From: Paenibacillus sp. RC67
Lineage (GTDB): Bacteria; Bacillota; Bacilli; Paenibacillales; NBRC-103111
Length of the DNA: 64,000 nucleotides
Direction of reading: 5' to 3'
Assembly (NCBI RefSeq): GCF_030020805.1
Contig: NZ_CP125098.1
Span: forward strand, 1,344,001 to 1,408,000
Below the pieces are notes generated by a model. It saw only the letters and a program-made list of their open reading frames with translations, was not told the DNA's origin and ran no database searches. Position 1 is the first letter of the stretch. Each line of letters begins with the position of its first letter. This document shows positions 61,865-64,000 of this stretch, in pieces. A program made the translations under genes and the position numbers.

Positions 61865-62890
61865 ATGCTAACTATTAAAGATATCGCAAAACAGCTCGGT
61901 GTTTCCGTCTCAACCGTTTCACGGGCACTTAACAACCATCCGGATATCCGGGAAGAAACGAAGCAGGAAGTGTTAGAGGCGATGAAGCGGTTCAACTATA
62001 CCCCTAACGCTTTGGCTCGAAGCTTGATTCAACGCAAGTCCAATACGGTAGGCCTTATGATCCCGGATATTACCGATCCTTTTTTCTCGGCCATGGCTCA
62101 TGACGTTGAAGAAGTGCTCTCGGAAAACGGGTATCAGGTCGTCTACGTCAATACGTCTAGAAGACCTGACAAGGAAAAACGGTTTCTGACCAGTGTCATG
62201 GAGCGGAAGATGGATGGCATTATCGTAACGCCGGATTTTCTGGATGATGAGGCTATGGAGCTGATGCAGAGGTTGAACATCCCGGTTGTATTTCTTCGCA
62301 GACGGCCGCCGGAGACATTGAATATGCCATTCGTGGACGTTAACCATTACGAAGGAACCTGTCGCGCGATGGATTATTTGTTCTCCTTGGGACATAGGCA
62401 CATCGGCTTTATTGGGATGCCTCGCTATTCGTTTACCGGTCAGGAACGGTATCGCGGTTATATAGACAGCATGGAGAAACAGGGAATTACCCCGGACCCT
62501 CAAGGTATTTCATGGAACGGTCGGACCATTGAGTGCGGATATAAGGCCATGGGGCGATTGCGGGAGCAATTACCGGACATGACGGCTGTATTTGCAGCCA
62601 ACGATTTGCTCGGCATCGGCGCTCTGGAGTATACGGCGAAGCACGACATAGCCGTACCGGATCAGATCAGCATTATCGGCTTTGATAATTTGGAAGTGAC
62701 GGATCTGCATTGGATTAAGCTGACGACCGTCGCCCAGCCACGCAAAGAGATGGGAAGAAAGGCTGCAGAAATGTTAATGCAGATGATGACGGACAATATG
62801 CTCACCGCAGATTCGATTACGCTCGAAACGCAGCTGATTGTGAGGGGTACTTGCTCTTCAATTGCTCAACAATTGGCGTCCAAAGAATAG
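61865..62890 (+). CDS. LacI family transcriptional repressor
   Basis: A 341-residue protein. The HTH is TIKDIAKQLGVSVSTVSRAL, with the hinge SLIQRKSNTVGLMIPDITDP. A periplasmic-binding-protein-like sensor domain (about 60-335) follows, with AVFAANDLLGIGALEYTAKH. The two GGTAACGTTACC-type operators at 59299 and 61824 are its expected targets. It is autoregulated and controls the sulfatase-phosphatase operon and probably the genes downstream. It is a predicted repressor; the inducer is unknown. Confidence 0.93.
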   Translation: MLTIKDIAKQLGVSVSTVSRALNNHPDIREETKQEVLEAMKRFNYTPNALARSLIQRKSNTVGLMIPDITDPFFSAMAHDVEEVLSENGYQVVYVNTSRRPDKEKRFLTSVMERKMDGIIVTPDFLDDEAMELMQRLNIPVVFLRRRPPETLNMPFVDVNHYEGTCRAMDYLFSLGHRHIGFIGMPRYSFTGQERYRGYIDSMEKQGITPDPQGISWNGRTIECGYKAMGRLREQLPDMTAVFAANDLLGIGALEYTAKHDIAVPDQISIIGFDNLEVTDLHWIKLTTVAQPRKEMGRKAAEMLMQMMTDNMLTADSITLETQLIVRGTCSSIAQQLASKE

Positions 62891-62921
62891 AGACTTTGCT
62901 GTGCTAAGTCTCTCCATTTTT
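62889..62921 (+). terminator. Terminator after the lacI gene
   Basis: AGAGACTT (62889-62896), a nine-base loop, AAGTCTCT (62906-62913), then CCATTTTT. It starts at the stop codon of lacI and separates it from the next phosphatase gene. Confidence 0.75.
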
Positions 62922-62929
62922 CAGTGAAA

Positions 62930-62943
62930 TGATAACGCTTACT
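62930..62943. promoter_or_regulatory. CcpA cre-like site (b)
   Basis: TGATAACGCTTACT matches the cre consensus TGWNANCGNTNWCA at all positions but the last. It lies 41 bases upstream of the second phosphatase gene. Binding is inferred. Confidence 0.45.
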
Positions 62944-62984
62944 TATCGTCAGTGATTTTGTAAATCGCAGGAGGTCGGCATAGT

Positions 62985-63851
62985 ATGTCAAACACGGAGG
63001 CAAGCGTTGTGATCCGTTTGGTCGTAGAGAGGGAAGATATCGATCGTCTGCCCAAACGATTTCGTATGTCCACGTCCTTGGTGCCAACAGAAGCCGGAGG
63101 TGAGCCCGATCTAACGGGATTTAGAGAGCTTCAGGCATCGGCAAGCGGTCAGTATTCCCAAAAGGAGCTGAAGAGTCTTATACGCAGCGTAGGGGATGTG
63201 CCTATCATGCTAGTGGATTTGCGGCAGGAAAGCCATGGGTTCGTCAACGGGATGGCGGTCAACTGGCTTGATACCCACAATGGTGTGAATAAAGGGCTGA
63301 CGAACGAAGAGGTGCAGACAGTAAACGCCAGGCTGCTGAACAGCCTGCTTCAAGAAGAATCCATACGATTTGATTATGTCGAAGGCAAGTCGGTATTCAT
63401 AGAGCATCCAATTGAACAGCCTGTACAGGTGCTGAGCGAAGAGGCTTTGGCACAAGCAGAGGGAGTCCAGTATCAGCGTTTTTTTGTTACAGATCATCAT
63501 CGCCCTTTAGACGCGGAAGTGGATCGGTTCATTGCTTGGGTCCAAAAGCTTCCGAAGGGGATGTGGCTTCATTTTCATTGTCGCGGAGGCGTTGGTCGTG
63601 CCAGCACGTTTTTCTGTATGTATGACATGATGAATAATGCGGTGAACGTAAGTCTACACGATATTTTAAATCGAAACAACGCTATCGGCGGAAGAGATTT
63701 CAACCGGATAGACCCGAATGATACGTACAAATATGAAGCGGCCCAGGAACGGCTGGCGTTTATCCGACATTTTTACACTTATTGCGTTCACAACGCACAC
63801 AACCAGTATGAGACTTCTTGGTCACAATGGAATGAAGAACAAGGCTCCTGA
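62985..63851 (+). CDS. PTP-like phytase-family phosphatase (2)
   Basis: A 288-residue paralogue of the protein at 60899. It shares VDLRQESHGFVNGMAVNW and the FFVTDHHRPLDAEVDRFI acid loop. The P-loop HCRGGVGRA has Cys199; Ala follows the Arg in place of the usual Thr/Ser, and the next residue is Ser. It has no signal peptide. AGGAGG precedes the ATG. It is separated from the lacI gene by a terminator, so a promoter of its own is expected near 62925-62960. It leads to a lipoprotein gene at the right edge. Confidence 0.85.
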   Translation: MSNTEASVVIRLVVEREDIDRLPKRFRMSTSLVPTEAGGEPDLTGFRELQASASGQYSQKELKSLIRSVGDVPIMLVDLRQESHGFVNGMAVNWLDTHNGVNKGLTNEEVQTVNARLLNSLLQEESIRFDYVEGKSVFIEHPIEQPVQVLSEEALAQAEGVQYQRFFVTDHHRPLDAEVDRFIAWVQKLPKGMWLHFHCRGGVGRASTFFCMYDMMNNAVNVSLHDILNRNNAIGGRDFNRIDPNDTYKYEAAQERLAFIRHFYTYCVHNAHNQYETSWSQWNEEQGS

Positions 63852-63888
63852 TCGTTTTACTGAGAGGAGCTTGTCATTGTCCAATGGA

Positions 63889-63900
63889 GAAAGCGCTTAA
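63889..63900. promoter_or_regulatory. CcpA cre-like site (c)
   Basis: GAAAGCGCTTAA, the exact reverse complement of 59398-59409, 35 bases before the last gene start. It supports coordinate catabolite control of this module, by inference. Confidence 0.45.
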
Positions 63901-63935
63901 TCAAACCGAGTGTACTATTAAAAAGGGGGGTATCC

Positions 63936-64000
63936 ATGAGTAAGACAATAAGAAGATCAACCCTGGCGGCATTGTTATGTTCTATCGTATTAACTGTAAG
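63936..64000 (+). CDS. Start of an exported protein, probably ABC substrate-binding, cut by right edge
   Basis: Only the first 21 residues are visible: MSKTIRRSTLAALLCSIVLT followed by V. This has the form of an N-terminal signal peptide (n-region KTIRR, then a hydrophobic core). Six Gs precede the ATG by five bases. From context a sugar-binding lipoprotein is likely, but the lipobox lies beyond the edge. Confidence 0.5.
   Translation, partial: MSKTIRRSTLAALLCSIVLTV

Overview
The window reads like the chromosome of an aerobic, spore-forming Firmicute of the Paenibacillus type. The evidence is the strong GGAGG ribosome sites, sigma-A promoters of the TTGACA/TATAAT kind, a T-box leader, YesM/YesN two-component pairs next to carbohydrate importers, and many dispersed GNAT, AraC and DMT genes at a mixed, mid-range base composition. 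No rRNA, tRNA, prophage, CRISPR array or complete insertion sequence was found.

Layout. 1-9.6 kb: small single genes (SDR dehydrogenase cut by the left edge, two GNATs, HIT protein, aminoglycoside-phosphotransferase-like kinase, PhnB-like protein, YdcF, HAD phosphatase, proline dehydrogenase, AraC regulator, aromatic acid exporter, EamA transporter). 10-11.4 kb: a membrane protein with a decayed kinase domain and a PASTA domain. 11.6-17.1 kb (minus strand): a D-amino-acid operon with a DauR/YheO-type regulator, D-threonine-aldolase/D-serine-dehydratase-like enzyme, N-acyl-D-amino-acid deacylase, RidA and a GNAT. 17.2-25.4 kb: sensor kinase, response regulator, sugar ABC importer and TIM-barrel isomerase. 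25.4-27.8 kb: an AT-rich insert with an NlpC/P60 hydrolase and an LD-carboxypeptidase. 27.8-32.6 kb: LysE, AraC, catalase, and a T-box-controlled aminotransferase. 32.6-33.8 kb: a broken HAD gene joined to a Gly-X-Thr tandem repeat, then empty sequence.

33.8-53.3 kb is one long plus-strand catabolic cluster: AraC, sensor kinase and response regulator; an ABC importer; APS kinase; two sulfatase-fold hydrolases with Thr at the formylglycine position; two Gfo/Idh/MocA dehydrogenases; a TIM-barrel isomerase; a second ABC importer; and a canonical Cys-type sulfatase. After an interlude (alpha/beta hydrolase, DUF421, an HTH fused to an F1-beta-like pseudo-ATPase, polysaccharide deacetylase, lactonase, two small proteins), 59.2-64 kb holds a LacI-controlled module: Cys-type sulfatase, two PTP-like phytase-family phosphatases around a lacI gene, and the start of another lipoprotein.

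The hydrolases lack signal peptides, so the likely logic is to import a sulfated or phosphorylated sugar or polyol, remove the ester groups in the cytosol, then oxidise and isomerise the product. No ABC ATPase is encoded, so a shared MsmX-type ATPase elsewhere is implied. Three otherwise intact genes (YheO-type regulator, YesN-type regulator, third binding protein) each carry a single-base frameshift in a G run, and a nested palindromic element occurs four times.
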